A stretch of 64,000 nucleotides of DNA from Sitta carolinensis (lineage: Eukaryota > Chordata > Aves > Passeriformes > Sittidae): assembly GCA_032173965.1 (NCBI GenBank), contig CM063298.1:10663501-10727500 (forward strand). The letters are read 5' to 3'. The number at the start of each line of letters is the position of its first letter. The first letter of the stretch is position 1. The notes under the pieces are model-generated. The model saw only the letters and a list, made by a program, of their open reading frames with translations. It had not been told where the DNA came from and ran no database searches. Positions 32,176 to 43,032 of the stretch are shown here, one piece after another. The position numbers were made by a program, and so were the translations under genes.

Positions 32176-32659
32176 TGTTGCTGTTTCATATAACACACAA
32201 CGTGGTCTCTTGTGATTTTTCAGGAGGGGAAATTTTTATTTATTATTTCATTCATAAATGAAATTATTATATGTGAATTATTATTCATAAATATATGGTT
32301 ATTATATATTAATATAACAGTATTTGATTATTTTAATAATATTTAATTATATAATATATAATTATATTAATTAATAGTAATTTAATTAATAATAGTTAAT
32401 ATTATTAAATTGATTTATTATTTCTTTAATAAATGATCCCTTTATTGGGGATTGTTTTCTATACAATTTTACACAGCCCAATGTGATTGGTGAAAGAAAG
32501 GCAAACCTCTTCACTCACACTGGTCAAACCAGAGGGACATCAAGAAGAAATCCCTCCTTCTAGAAGGAATGAATAACCCACATTATTACAAAATCATTCC
32601 ATCCTGTTTATCACACTTTCCTGGGAAACAACACCAGTAAACCAAAACATCAGGCTACA
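32176..32659 (-). mobile_element. LTR (family A) with AT-rich internal expansion, near exon 17
   Basis: Inverted LTR from TGTTGCTGTTTCATATAAC to AAAACATCAGGCTACA. Relative to the other copies it carries about 200 extra bases of TTATTAATTATAT-type repeat (32236-32432) where its polyadenylation region lies. It ends 36 bases before exon 17; the poly-T tract and acceptor follow immediately. Confidence 0.75.
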
Positions 32660-32695
32660 CTTTCTATGCTATTTTTTTTTTCTTTTTTTTTGCAG

Positions 32696-32892
32696 GACAT
32701 TGAGGACACTTTAGAGCAGGCCAAACACATGAACATTTATTGCCATTTTGCCAGAGGCCTCGGGGAGCCTGGCTACAGGCCAGTCCCAAGCTGGGAGGAG
32801 CTGAACCAGACCCTGGTGGAAGCCTTGGACAGCTACAACGAAGTCCACGCTGCCATGAACCTGGTGCTCTTTGAGGATGCCATGTGCCACGT
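32696..32892 (+). CDS. DNAH17: DNAH17 exon 17 of window: AAA4 entry
   Basis: Sixty-five codons plus two bases: [52 protein letters not shown] is the conserved helix before the AAA4 P-loop. Strong poly-T acceptor TTTTTTTTGCAG, donor CGT/gtgagg. Confidence 0.96.
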
Positions 32893-33011
32893 GTGAGGGT
32901 CTTTTCTGCCTTTATTCCCCCGCTGTTTGTCTGTGCAGAGGGCTTTGTGGAGTTTCCTGGAGGAGGAAGGCTGCTAATTTGTATTTCTCCAGGGTCAAGG
33001 GCCAGGTCTTG

Positions 33012-33422
33012 TGTAGTCTGGTTTTCTGGGCCTGAGGTTTCTGAGTTTCTGAACTCAGTCTCTTCGTGGTGTTTGGGTTTCAGCAGACCTTGTTCCCACA
33101 GACTTGACATAAACATCCCAAGTGTTATTGTAAGGATAGTGATGTTTTGGATTCTTTTCTGTGGGATGGACTTGTCTCTATCCATCGGTTTGAGCCAATG
33201 GTCAGAAGAGTGCCAGAACTCTTCATCCCACTGGCCCAAAACTGAAAGACAGAGAGAAAGTCCATCCCACAGAGAGGGATCCCAAACATCACTCTTGTTA
33301 CAATAACGCTCATGATGTTTCTGCCAAGCCTGTGAGAACACAAGGTCTTCCTGAACCAAAACACCATGAAGAAACTGAGTTCAGAAACTCAGAAACTTCA
33401 GGCCCAGGAGCCTCAGACTACA
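33012..33422. mobile_element. Palindromic LTR (family F), two inverted arms
   Basis: The left arm (33012 to about 33200, sense, starting TGTAGTCTGG) and right arm (about 33230 to 33422, antisense, ending CAGACTACA) are inverted copies at roughly 80% identity. The centre is GAAGAGTGCCAGAACTCTTC, an inverted repeat that also exists inside the ordinary single copy at 37195-37529. The element lies 120 bases after the exon 17 donor. Confidence 0.8.
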
Positions 33423-34939
33423 GTCCTGCACTTGGGGCACAAGGACCCCAAGGAATGCTCCAGCCTGGGGCACTGGGGATGGGAAGATGTTTGGGAAAAG
33501 CCCTGGAGTGCTGGTGACAGTGGCTGGGAATTCCCTCCTGCACCCAGGGGTGCCATGGGATCTGCTGTCCATGAGTGTTTCTGCTTGCATTGCCTGCAGA
33601 GTGGGAACAGGAATATTGACCCTGTGCTCCCCTTGCACTTCACATAAATCAGGATTCACAGTTGGGATTTACAAAACACGGCTCTGCCCCTCTGGTTTGT
33701 CCTGAGAATAATGAGGAAAGCAGGATTTGAGCATCCAGCACAACCTCACAATTTCACTGGAGCTGAGTGAATCCCATTCCTTGCACCTGGAAATTGCATT
33801 TGGCTGGAATACACAACTTCTTCCACCTCAAACAGCTTCTGGATGCCAGCTTGAATTTGCTGAAGATTTTCAGCTGGGAGAAAAAAAGAAGGAAAGAAGA
33901 CATTTGATGTCTTAATACGTGTAGGGCCATGGAGGATACCTGTCAGTCACCTCACCCAGGGCTGTGTCACAGCCCAGAGCCCTGGGGAGCACATCAAGGC
34001 AGGGACCACAGGCAGAGCTGGCCTGGGGAGCTCAGAGCAGGAATGCTAAAGCTCTCCTCACAGATGGGATTGCTTTTATGCAAATAATTTCACAGAAATT
34101 GTTAAATTATAAAAAAATCGGTCAGAGTCTGTGCACAGTTTATAAAATCCTGGAGTTGTAATAAAGCAGGGCAGTGTTTCTCACAGTGTTAAATGATAAA
34201 TAATTAGATTAATCTAGGAAAATAGTGAAGGGGACTGAATAAAGGAATGGGGCTCGTGTTTCAGACCCAGGACAGCGAGGGTTCCACAGGTGGGATCCTC
34301 TGGACCCCCTCACCTCGTGGGGGACCCTGGGGGTGTCAGCATTTGCTTGAAGAGAACAAAAGGCAGGCAGACAGAGCTCACCACAGGGCTCTCAGGGAGC
34401 AGACCTGGGAAATAACAGCAAGTTCGTCAGAAGAGGGAGAAAATCTCCCTCTTGCATAGTGCTGGTGTGGATGAAAGGGACAGGGGTTGTTTTCCAGGCA
34501 GGTTTGTGCCATCCCAGCCAGGTGTGGATGTGCTGTAATGCTCAGCAGGGCTCCTCACCTGTGTAGGGATGCCAGCAGCCTTGAGAGGAGAGGCCAGAGC
34601 CTTGGATTCTGCTCTCCATTTTTGCATGTCAATGTACTGTCCTCTTCCCCTTGCACTCCCCGCAAAGACATTCATTTAAACATTGTTCTGTCCAGCAGGA
34701 CTTGGCAGTTAGGAAAAAAATGGGCCTATTTTGAATTGCCCCAAACTTGAGGTTTTTTTTTTTTTTCATCAGCACCATCCACTGGACAGGTCTCAGCAGA
34801 GATGGGAGACCTGATTGCTGTCTCCATTGATTGATTGTTGCCCACATCTCTGAGACTGACATTCTAGGAACACAATTTCTTAGTGAATAAAATGTGCACT
34901 GAAAAGCAGCAGGCAGAGAAATAGGAAAACACTCTTATT
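33423..34939 (+). other. Intron, no feature recognised
   Basis: Mixed unique-looking sequence with a poly-T at about 34751-34765. No family or gene is identified. Confidence 0.4.
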
Positions 34940-35330
34940 AATGAGAGTGTTAGAGTTCAGAAACACAGAATCACAGGTGGATTATGTGCAGGTGCTTTAT
35001 TAAGAGTGCTCAGGAACTGGGGTACAGCTCCCAAATCCACCTCTGTCCATCTGCTCAGAATGTACATATTTATCCCATTCCAGTTATGATTATATAACTA
35101 CAAATTTGTTTAAGCAACAATTAAGCAAAAATCACTGTAATAACTGTATTTATATTGTCCCATTGTACAAGCATTATCTCATTTACAGGTACCCTGGAAA
35201 CTCTAAACATTGATTCTTGTGATCCCCAAAGCAACAAATATTTCACCCCCGATCAATAATTACATGGTTTGTGCTTCTTATCAATATGCTCAGCTATAAT
35301 CTTCACAGGCACAGTTTTGCATGGCCTGCT
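34940..35330 (-). mobile_element. Possible retroviral LTR, AT-rich
   Basis: AGAATCACAGGTGGATTATG and GCAGGTGCTTTATTAAGAG (a reversed AATAAA) with AT-rich sequence after. There is no second copy in the window, so this is a resemblance in layout only. Confidence 0.35.
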
Positions 35331-35410
35331 AGAACAAAGCACAGCATTCCTTCCTTCCCCAGGATTTCCAGAAGCATTTTAACCCTAAGGAGAGGTTTTG
35401 TTCCCCTCAG

Positions 35411-35573
35411 CTGCCGCATCAGCCGCATCCTGGAGGCGCCGCGGGGGAACGCGCTGCTGGTGGGCGTGGGAGGCACTGGGAAGCAGAGCCTGACCCGCCT
35501 GGCAGCCTTCCTCAGCTCCCTGGAGGTCTTCCAGATCACCCTGAGGAAAGGCTACGGCGTTCCCGACCTCAAG
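35411..35573 (+). CDS. DNAH17: DNAH17 exon 18 of window: AAA4 Walker A
   Basis: Completes Val, then 54 codons [59 protein letters not shown] is the AAA4 P-loop. Phase 0 end. Acceptor CCCCTCAG, donor AAG/gtgggg. Confidence 0.96.
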
Positions 35574-36071
35574 GTGGGGGTCCTGAAAGGCTGGGGAAGG
35601 AGGAGGGAAGAAGGAGAGGAATTCGCCCTGATGGGTTGGTGTGCGTTGAGGAACAGAATGGAGGAGGGGGATCCTGAGCCCAGGGGTGCCCAGGTGGGCA
35701 AGAGGCCAAGGTCAGCTGGCTGTGCCAGCTCTGGGCTGGCAGCAGGGCCAGGGCAGTGCCCATCCCCTGTGCTGGGGCACCTCCAGACCTGCGGGCAGCT
35801 CTGGGCTGCTCAGGAGAGGAAGGGCATTGAGGGGCTGGAGCATGGCCAGGGGAGGGAACAGAGCTGGGGAAGGGGCTGGAGCCCCAGGAGGGGCTGAGGG
35901 AGCTGGGCAGGGGCTCAGCCTGGAGAAAAGGAGGCTCAGGGGGCCCTTCTGTCTCTGCACAGCTCCTGATAGGAGGGGACAGCTGGGGGTCGGGCTCTGC
36001 TCCAGGGACAGGGACAGGAGCAGAGGGAATGGCCCCAGGCTGGGCCAGGGCAGGCTCAGTCTCATTCTCCA
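35574..36071 (+). other. Intron with CR1-like sequence
   Basis: From about 35780 it resembles the 5' side of the CR1 fragments (CAGACCTGCGGGCAGCTC, GGCTCAGCCTGGAGAAAAGG, CTCAGGGGGCCCTTCTGTC). No CR1 tail is present; the ERVL sequence takes over at 36072. Confidence 0.5.
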
Positions 36072-36700
36072 TGGAATGGAGAATGCAAACCCCCTCCCTC
36101 CAAATTATAATCATTTTGAAATTAAGGGGCTCTCAGGCAAAGCTATGGGGATAGGAATAGCAGTTCTTTATGAGGAGAATTAAAATAAAAATGCAGTGCT
36201 ACAAACCCCAACCCCTGGCAGAGTCAGAATCCCCCTGCCCCCGTGGGTGGGGTTGGGCAGAGCCATCCCATGGGTGCAGCTCCTGCAGGGGCACAGGGGG
36301 CTCTGCTGGGGCAGGGAGCTGCAGGGAGGGGCAGATTCCCTCTGGAGCTCCAGTGGAGCTGGAGCTGGGCCTGCTCTCCCTCTGGGAATGCAGGGGCAAG
36401 GCTGCCCTGGTGTCCCAAAGCCCACATTGTGTCCAGGCAGGAATGCTGGGCTCCTGCCCTGGGTGCAGCCTCTCCCAGGGGATGGGGTCAGTTTATCAGC
36501 CCTGGAATGAGACTCCGTGGCCCCTGAGCAGAGGCTATCCCCCTGGATAAGGATGGGTCCTGGCAGGGATAAAGAACACTGCCCCAGCTGGTTTTTAACA
36601 GCTGCCCATGAACAGAGACCCCCACACCCCCACCGTGCCCCAGCTCAGCAGCTGGGGATGGAACACACACTGCTGGGCACAGCCTGCACTGCAGCACAGG
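36072..36700. mobile_element. ERVL-type LTR sequence (copy 2)
   Basis: Matches 9140-9655 over about 500 bases: GAAATTAAGGGGCTCTCAGG, GTTCTTTATGAGGAGAATT, GAGGCTATCCCCCTGGATA, CATGAACAGAG. It lacks the first 40 bases of copy 1. Ends shortly before exon 19. Confidence 0.75.
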
Positions 36701-36742
36701 ACAAGCATGCAGGTGTAAGCCCCCCTGGTTTCCCACCTGCAG

Positions 36743-36866
36743 GCAGACCTGGCAAACCTGTACCTGAAGGCCGGGCTGAAGGGAGTGGGCTCCGTGTTCC
36801 TGCTGAGCGATGCTCAGCTCGTGGATGAGCAGTTCCTGGTGCTGGTCAACGACTTCTTGGCATCAG
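36743..36866 (+). CDS. DNAH17: DNAH17 exon 19 of window: AAA4 Walker B
   Basis: Forty-one codons plus one base: ADLANLYLKAGLKGVG, SVFLLSDAQLVDEQFLVL, NDFLAS. VFLLSDAQLVDE is the AAA4 Walker B region. Donor TCAG/gtacag. Confidence 0.95.
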
Positions 36867-37194
36867 GTACAGCCCTCGTGCTCTGCTTTCCCTTCTCCCC
36901 CTCTTCCCCACTGGAGTTCTGCTCCTGGCAGCACCTGGAATTCTGGTACAGGCGAAGGGGCCATGGTGACATTGAGCTCTGTTGAGCTCTGGAGTAAAAG
37001 CTGTGTCCTCCTGGGGAGGGACACTCCATCAGCTGGGAGATTTCTTGTCTTTCCCTCCTGTCTGGTGCCCATTTTTCCATATGGCATGGGATTCTGGCTG
37101 TAGTTGTTATGGGATGTGTCTGTTGGGGTTTTGCAGCAGGGGATGGGGCGGAAGGAATGTACCACCAGGTGAGGAGTTCCACCTGCATCCCCCC

Positions 37195-37529
37195 TGTCGC
37201 TGTGGGTGATGAACAGACAACGAGACCTTGTTATAAAAACTGTATCTGACTCTCCTTTATTCAAAGATTGACTTTCTTTATATAGTTTCTCGAGTAGGTT
37301 ATCTCACTGGTCAGAAGAGTGCCAGAACTCTTCATTCTATTGGTCTAAAACTGAAAGACAGAGAGAAGTCCATCCCACAGAAAGGAATCCCAAACATCAC
37401 TCTTGTTACAATAACACTTGTGATGTTTATGCCAAGCCTGTGAGAACACAAGGTCTTCCTGAACCAAAACACCACGAAGAAACTGAGTTCAGAAACTCAG
37501 AAACTTCAGGCCCAGGAGCCTCAGACTAA
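37195..37529 (-). mobile_element. Full-length LTR (family F) beside a C16 run
   Basis: Runs TGTCGCTGTGGGTGATGAAC to CTCAGACTAA, inverted, with TTCCTTTATTC-type signal and the inner hairpin GAAGAGTGCCAGAACTCTTC. It is preceded by six C (37189-37194) and followed by 16 C (37530-37545), so the target duplication was probably inside a C tract. It serves as the reference for the palindrome at 33012. Confidence 0.8.
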
Positions 37530-37545
37530 CCCCCCCCCCCCCCCC

Positions 37546-38350
37546 TCAGGAATGAAGGCTCTTTCTGGGTGCAAGGTTTGACTGGAGTATCTGTGAGCTG
37601 GGGGGTGAAGCAACACCACGGGGTGAGCGTGTCAGTGTGGGTCACCTGGCTGCTCATCCTGTTCCTGTCCTTTCCCTGCTCTTTTTCCAGCTGCATTTCG
37701 GGTTTTTGGGGTGCTGCTCACCCAAACCATTGCAGGGCAGTCAGTGTCCACACCAGAGCTTGGATGGGATGGGGTCAGCTTGATTAAGGGATGGGTTATT
37801 GCAAAATCAGTCTCAGGGGAGGGTGAGACCTTTAGGTTATTCCATTCAGCATCATGACACCAGAAAACTTAATTCTAGTTACAATGTCTTTTATAAATTT
37901 CTCATCCAATCAATGACTTCCACAAAGTTCTCTTCTTAAACCAATCATTAATTGGAATGTTTGCTACATTTCTACTGCAATGCATCTCTAAATTTTAGGT
38001 GTAATTCATGCATTTGCAAGACTACAATGATTTTATAATATATACAGCATATTAGGGATTTGAATGTTTATTTTATAATCTAATTAGACTTCAGAGCTAA
38101 AAAAAAAAAAGGATTTTCTGTACTTTGGCTCTATTGTATGTTCCTTTCCCTTGTGTTTTATAAGGAAGTTTGCTCTCACAAGTGTTCATTTTTCAGCAGA
38201 ATGACCTTCTGTGCCTTTTTGCTGCTCCTGGTGTAGGGGTTTTACCCGAGGAGGGGACTTCCCTGAGCCCCTGGCCAGGGAGGCAGCAGCTTCCCTTGGC
38301 TCTAAGGCACCATCCAGACCTGGAAACCCAAAGGTGCCCTCTTCTCCTAG
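37546..38350 (+). other. Intron, partly AT-rich
   Basis: AT-rich from about 37800 to 38170, possibly retroviral. It ends with the acceptor TTCTCCTAG. Nothing is assigned with confidence. Confidence 0.35.
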
Positions 38351-38493
38351 GGGAAATCCTGGATCTCTTCCCTGATGATGAAGTGGAAAACATCATCAGC
38401 AGTGTGAGGACTGAGGTCAGAGGCCAGGGGCTGGTGGATTCCAGGGAGAATTGCTGGAGGTTCTTCATCGAGCGGGTCCGACGGCAGCTGAAG
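38351..38493 (+). CDS. DNAH17: DNAH17 exon 20 of window: AAA4 sensor region
   Basis: Completes Gly, then 47 codons EILDLFPDDEVENIISSVR to FFIERVRRQLK. PDLF/PDDE is the family's GEIPDLF helix with L-D here. Phase 0 end, donor AAG/gtgggg. Confidence 0.95.
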
Positions 38494-38959
38494 GTGGGGT
38501 GGAGCAGGACACGCTGGTGCTGAAGGATTTTTTGCTTTTTTTATTCCTTTTCTATATTCTCTGTGTTCTTTACACACAGATTTGTGGGTTGTTATTGTAG
38601 TAGTATCTGGTTCCAGTACTTTTCCCTAGGCAGAAGGATAAAATTCCAGAGCTCCCAGCCCCAGGGGGAACAAAATCTCTGTCCTGTCTTGGTTCTCTCT
38701 GGGAACCAAGGCCAAAGAACAGCTCTTCAAGACACATCTTCATAAACAGGGTTTAGTTTCCATCTGTGGTGGGAGGATTTAGAGAGGGTGGAACTGTGGG
38801 AAATTACCTCACCTCTTATGTTTCTAATTGGCAATTTTTGTCAAATATGGTAATTTGGTGAATTTATAAAACTGTTATAGTTCTTTATGACAGTCATCCA
38901 ACAACTGCATAGTCATTTACAACAGTCCTCACTTGGGGACCTTCAGGGAGCATAAGTGG

Positions 38960-39350
38960 TTGAGCTGGTGCCTCTGGAGGCTGGGCTGGAACAAAGACCA
39001 GAGCACAAGAATAAAGCAGGGATTTATTCCAAGGCCTCCCTGGGCACACCCAGGGGAACCCAACCTGGCCCCAGAATGGACCCCTGGTCACCAGGGCTCC
39101 CTCTGGGATCAGTTCTGCTCCAGCAGCACAGTGGAGTTCATGGGGCAATCACAGCTCCAGGGCAGGAAGCTCCATCCTCCTTGCTTTCCTTCTCACTTCA
39201 CCATTGGTTTTGTTCTTGGGGCCGAAAGTTGTATTGGCTGTCCTTGGTGCCAAGCTGGAGAAGGAATTGTTTTGTCTCCCTGCTCTGTGGAGAGAGCTCA
39301 CCAACACTGAATATGAAACCCAGAAGCACACCCTGAAACAGCCCAGAATC
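38960..39350 (-). mobile_element. LTR-type repeat (family D, copy 1)
   Basis: AATAAAGCAGGGATTTATT, GGCTCCCTCTGGGATCAGTT, CTGCTCCAGCAGCACAGTGG, CTGTCCTTGGTGCCAAGCTG. The same order of blocks occurs at 46745-47100. Confidence 0.55.
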
Positions 39351-39439
39351 TGAAAAATATAAAAGCTCAAACTCAAGGCATCACAGCACAGAGGATTCTC
39401 CACTCTGTGTGTTCCTCAGCTGGTGGGGTGGGATCACGG

Positions 39440-39555
39440 CAGATACTGAACTGGAAGGGACCAAAGGATCTTCAAGTCCAACTCTTAAATTAATGGCCCA
39501 TTCAGGGATTGAACCACAACCTTGGCATTATCACCAGCATGCTGTAACCAGATGG
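39440..39555 (-). mobile_element. CR1-type fragment
   Basis: CTGGAAGGGACCAAAGGATC, TTCAAGTCCAACTC, GGGATTGAACCACAACCTTG: CR1 subfamily sequence in minus orientation. It ends where the purine array starts. Confidence 0.65.
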
Positions 39556-39559
39556 GCTG

Positions 39560-40380
39560 ATCCAAGGGAAGGGAAAAGGGAAGGGAAAAGGGAAAAGGGA
39601 AGGGAAAAGGGAAAGGGAAGGGAAAAGGGAAAGGGAAAAGGAAAGGGAAAGGGAACGGGAACGGGAACAGGAAAGGAAGGAAGGGAGGGAAGTTGGAAGG
39701 GGGAAGGTTGGGAAGGGAAGGTTTGGGAAGGGAAGGGAAGGTTTGGAAGGTTTGGGAAGGGGAGGGAAGGTTTGGGAAGGGAAGTTTGGGAAGGTTTGGG
39801 AAGGTTTGGGGGGAAGGTTTGGGAATTGGAAGGGGAAGGTTTGGGAAGGTTTGGGAAGGTTTGGAGGTGGGAAGGTTTGGGAAGGTTTGGGAAGGTTGGA
39901 GAGTTGGAAGGTTTTGGGAAGGTTGGAAGGGGGAAGGTTTGGGGGAAGGTTTGGGAAGGTTTGGGAAGGTTGAGGGAAGGTTTGGGAAGGTTTGGGAAGG
40001 TTTGGGAAGGTTTGGGAAGGTTTGGGAAGGAAGGTTTGGGAAGTGGGAAGGTTTGGGAAGGTTTGGGAAGGTTTGGGAAGGTTTGGGAAGGAGTTTGGGA
40101 AGTTGGGAAGGTTTGGAAGGAAGGTTTGGGAAGGAAGTTTGGAAGGAGGGAAGGTTTGGGAAGGTTGGAAGTTTGGGAAGGTTGGGTAAGGTTTGGGAAG
40201 GTTTGGGAAGGGGGGAAGGGAAGGTGGAAGGTGAAGGGAAGGGAAGGGAAGTTGGAAGGGAAGGAAGGGAAGGGAAGGGAAGGGAAGGGAGGAAGGAAGG
40301 AAGGGGAAGGGAAGGGAGAAGGGAAAGGGAAGGGGAAGGAGGAAGGGAAAAGGAGGGAAGGGAAGGAGGGAAGGGAAGGG
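39560..40380. repeat. Purine minisatellite, GGGAAGGTTTGGGAAGG
   Basis: About 820 bases. GGGAAAAGGGAAGGGAAAAG units at the start and GAAGGGAAGGG units at the end flank a core of GGGAAGGTTT repeats. Repeated GGG on the + (transcript) strand allows G-quadruplex formation. It stops about 75 bases before exon 21. Long frames through it are artefacts. Confidence 0.95.
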
Positions 40381-40454
40381 GTCAGTGGAGCCCGGGGTGT
40401 GCTGCAGGGCAGATCCTGGTCCCCCTGCTCCTCCCTGGTGCCCCTGCCCCGCAG

Positions 40455-40616
40455 GTGGTGCTATGCCTGTCCCCCGTGGGTCCCCATCTGCGCCTCCGCA
40501 GCCGCCGCTTCCCAGCGCTGGCCGGCTGCTCCACCATGGACTGCTTCCAGCAGTGGCCCCGGCAGGCCCTGGAGTCCGTGAGCCTGCGCTTCCTGCGGGA
40601 CATGGACACGCTGCAG
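40455..40616 (+). CDS. DNAH17: DNAH17 exon 21 of window: AAA4 C-terminal part
   Basis: Fifty-four codons, VVLCLSPVGPHLRLRSRR, FPALAGCSTMDCFQQWP, ALESVSLRFLRDMDTLQ, phase 0 at both ends. LCLSPVG and RSRRFPAL..CSTMDWF-type sequence are conserved; the usual D/H-W-F is DCF here. GC-rich. It lies between two minisatellites. Confidence 0.95.
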
Positions 40617-40804
40617 GTGAGCACCAGCACACGGACAGCCCCTTTCACCGAGGGTCGGGTGGGCAGCGCAGCCAGGCAGTGGGGGCAGCACTGGTAGAGC
40701 TGAAGTGACCTGAACTCAGCCAAACCATCCCTGAGGCACGCTCTGCTTTGGCTTGGAGAGGGCTCTGGGCACTGGCAGCAGAGCCAGGGGCACAGGGTGC
40801 TGTG

Positions 40805-42100
40805 TGATGGGAGCTGAGGAGGTGATACTGGGAGCTGAGGAGGTGATACTGAGCTGAGGAGGTGATACTGGGAGCTGAGGAGGTGATACTGGGAGCTGAG
40901 GAGGTGATACTGGGAGCTGAGGAGGTGATACTGGGAGCTGAGGAGGTGATACTGGAGCTGAGGAGGTGATACTGGGAGCTGAGGAGGTGATACTGGGAGC
41001 TGAGGAGGTGATACTGGGAGCTGAGGAGGTGATACTGGGAACTGAGGAGGTATACTGGAGCTGAGGAGGTGATACTGGGAACTGAGGAGGTTATACTGGA
41101 GCTGAGGAGGTGATACTGGGAGCTGAGGAGGTGATACTGGGAGCTGAGGAGGTGATACTGGAGCTGAGGAGGTGATACTGGAGCTGAGGAGGTGATACTG
41201 GAGCTGTGGAGGTGATACTGGGAGCTGAGGAGGTGATACTGGGACTGAGGAGGTGATACTGGAGCTGAGGAGGTGATACTGGAGCTGTGGAGGTGATACT
41301 GGGAGCTGAGGAGGTGATACTGGGAACTGAGGAGGTGATACTGGGAGCTGAGGAGGTGATACTGGAGCTGAGGAGGTGATACTGGAGCTGAGGAGGTGAT
41401 ACTGGAGCTGAGGAGGTGATACTGGGAACTGAGGAGATGATACTGGAGCTGTGGAGGTGATACTGGGAGCTGAGGAGGTGATACTGGGAGCTGAGGAGGT
41501 GATACTGGGAGCTGAGGAGATGATACTGGGAACTGAGGAGATGATACTGGAGCTGAGGAGGTGATACTGGGAGCTGAGGAGGTGATACTGGGAACTGAGG
41601 AGGTGATACTGGAGCTGAGGAGGTGATACTGGGAACTGAGGAGGTGATACTGGAGCTGAGGAGGTGATACTGGAGCTGAGGAGGTGATACTGGAGCTGAG
41701 GAGGTGATACTGGGAACTGAGGAGGTGATACTGGGAGCTGAGGAGGTGATACTGGAGCTGAGGAGGTGATACTGGGAGCTGAGGAGATGATACTGGAGCT
41801 GAGGAGGTGATACTGGAGCTGAGGAGGTGATACTGGAGCTGAGGAGGTGATACTGGAGCTGAGGAGGTGATACTGGAGCTGAGGAGGTGATACTGGGAGC
41901 TGAGGAGGTGATACTGGAGCTGAGGAGGTGATACTGGGAGCTGAGGAGGTGATACTGGAGCTGAGGAGGTGATACTGGAGCTGAGGAGGTGATACTGGAG
42001 CTGAGGAGGTGATACTGGAGCTGAGGAGGTGATACTGGAGCTGAGGAGGTGATACTGGAGCTGAGGAGGTGATACTGGAGCTGAGGAGGTGATACTGGGA
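40805..42100. repeat. Minisatellite, GGAGCTGAGGAGGTGATACT
   Basis: About 60 copies of a 20-23 base unit varying mainly in GGGAGCTG, GGAGCTG or GGAACTG. The minus strand stays open for over 600 codons (PPQLPVS / SSITSSA-type), an artefact of a stop-free unit. Starts about 190 bases after the exon 21 donor. Degenerate copies continue to about 42210. Confidence 0.95.
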
Positions 42101-42210
42101 GGTGATGATTCGATACTGGGAGCTGATGATGCTATACTGGGAGGTGCTGAGCTGTCCCTGGCAGGTGGTGATGTGATGCTGGGAGGTGATGTTTGCTACT
42201 GGGAGCTGCT

Positions 42211-42798
42211 GAGGTGTCACTGGGAGCTGGTGGCACTGCCAATCTCTGCCAGCACGAGGGCAGCCCCAAACCTGCACAGAAAATGAAATAACCTGCACAG
42301 TAAATATCCTGCACAGAAAATCACCTGCTGCTCTCCCCACTTGTGTCAGAGCCTCTGGAAATCTCAAGGGCAAAACCAGGTCAAGTTCTCAGTGATGACA
42401 ATCTGCTACTGGAATAGAGATTTGTTTCTGTTTAATTTTTCCAGGCAGGATTTAGGAAGAATAAAGCCTACAATGTTTCCTTTTAGGCGTGTGCACTTTT
42501 CTCATTTGTAGAGGAGAAAAGCCCATATTTATACTTTAAAGAGCTGTTATTTTGTAGAGAAATTGCTTGGAATAAGATAATGTGTGAGATAAAAAGATAT
42601 AAAAAAGGTATAAAGTACACGAGCAACGAAGTTATTTTAGAGATAACAGTGAGAAGGGATCAGCTCAGGTGTTACACCCCGGATTGTGCTGCAGCAGAAT
42701 GAAAAGTTACCAAATTCCTTTATACTCACCACAGGCCTGTGTTATATATAGTTTCCTATTTGGAACAGTTTCTCCTCATCTTCCCATCTTCCCTTTAG
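42211..42798 (+). other. Intron, no feature recognised
   Basis: AT-rich unique-looking sequence ending in the acceptor TCTTCCCTTTAG. Confidence 0.45.
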
Positions 42799-43032
42799 GA
42801 CTCAGTCAAGGACTCAATAAGCAAATTCATGGCCCACGTCCACATCAGTGTCAACGAGGTGTCCCAGCTGTACCTCAGCAACGAGCGCCGCTACAACTAC
42901 ACCACCCCCAAATCCTTCCTGGAGCAGCTCAAACTCTACCAGAGCCTGCTGCTGGCCAAGGACAGGGATTTAAAGGCAAAGATGGAACGCCTGGAGAACG
43001 GCCTGGAGAAGCTCAGGAGCACTGCTGCCCAG
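42799..43032 (+). CDS. DNAH17: DNAH17 exon 22 of window: AAA4 exit and start of stalk CC1
   Basis: Seventy-eight codons, DSVKDSISKFMAHVHISV, YLSNERRYNYTTPKSFLEQL, RLENGLEKLRSTAAQ, phase 0 at both ends. YNYTTPKSFLE is nearly invariant. From about codon 50 the heptad pattern of the outgoing stalk helix begins. Donor CAG/gtaagg. Confidence 0.96.

Noticed and set aside
39409..40697. Frames of 300-390 codons rich in Gly, Lys, Phe and Trp (plus) or Pro, Ser, Phe (minus)
   Set aside because: Produced by the GGGAAGGTTT array plus the flanking dynein exon in the wrong frame.
40382..42373. 663-codon minus-strand frame with PPQLPVS and SSITSSA repeats
   Set aside because: The stop-free GGAGCTGAGGAGGTGATACT unit explains it; the N- and C-terminal parts are antisense to exon 21 and intron.
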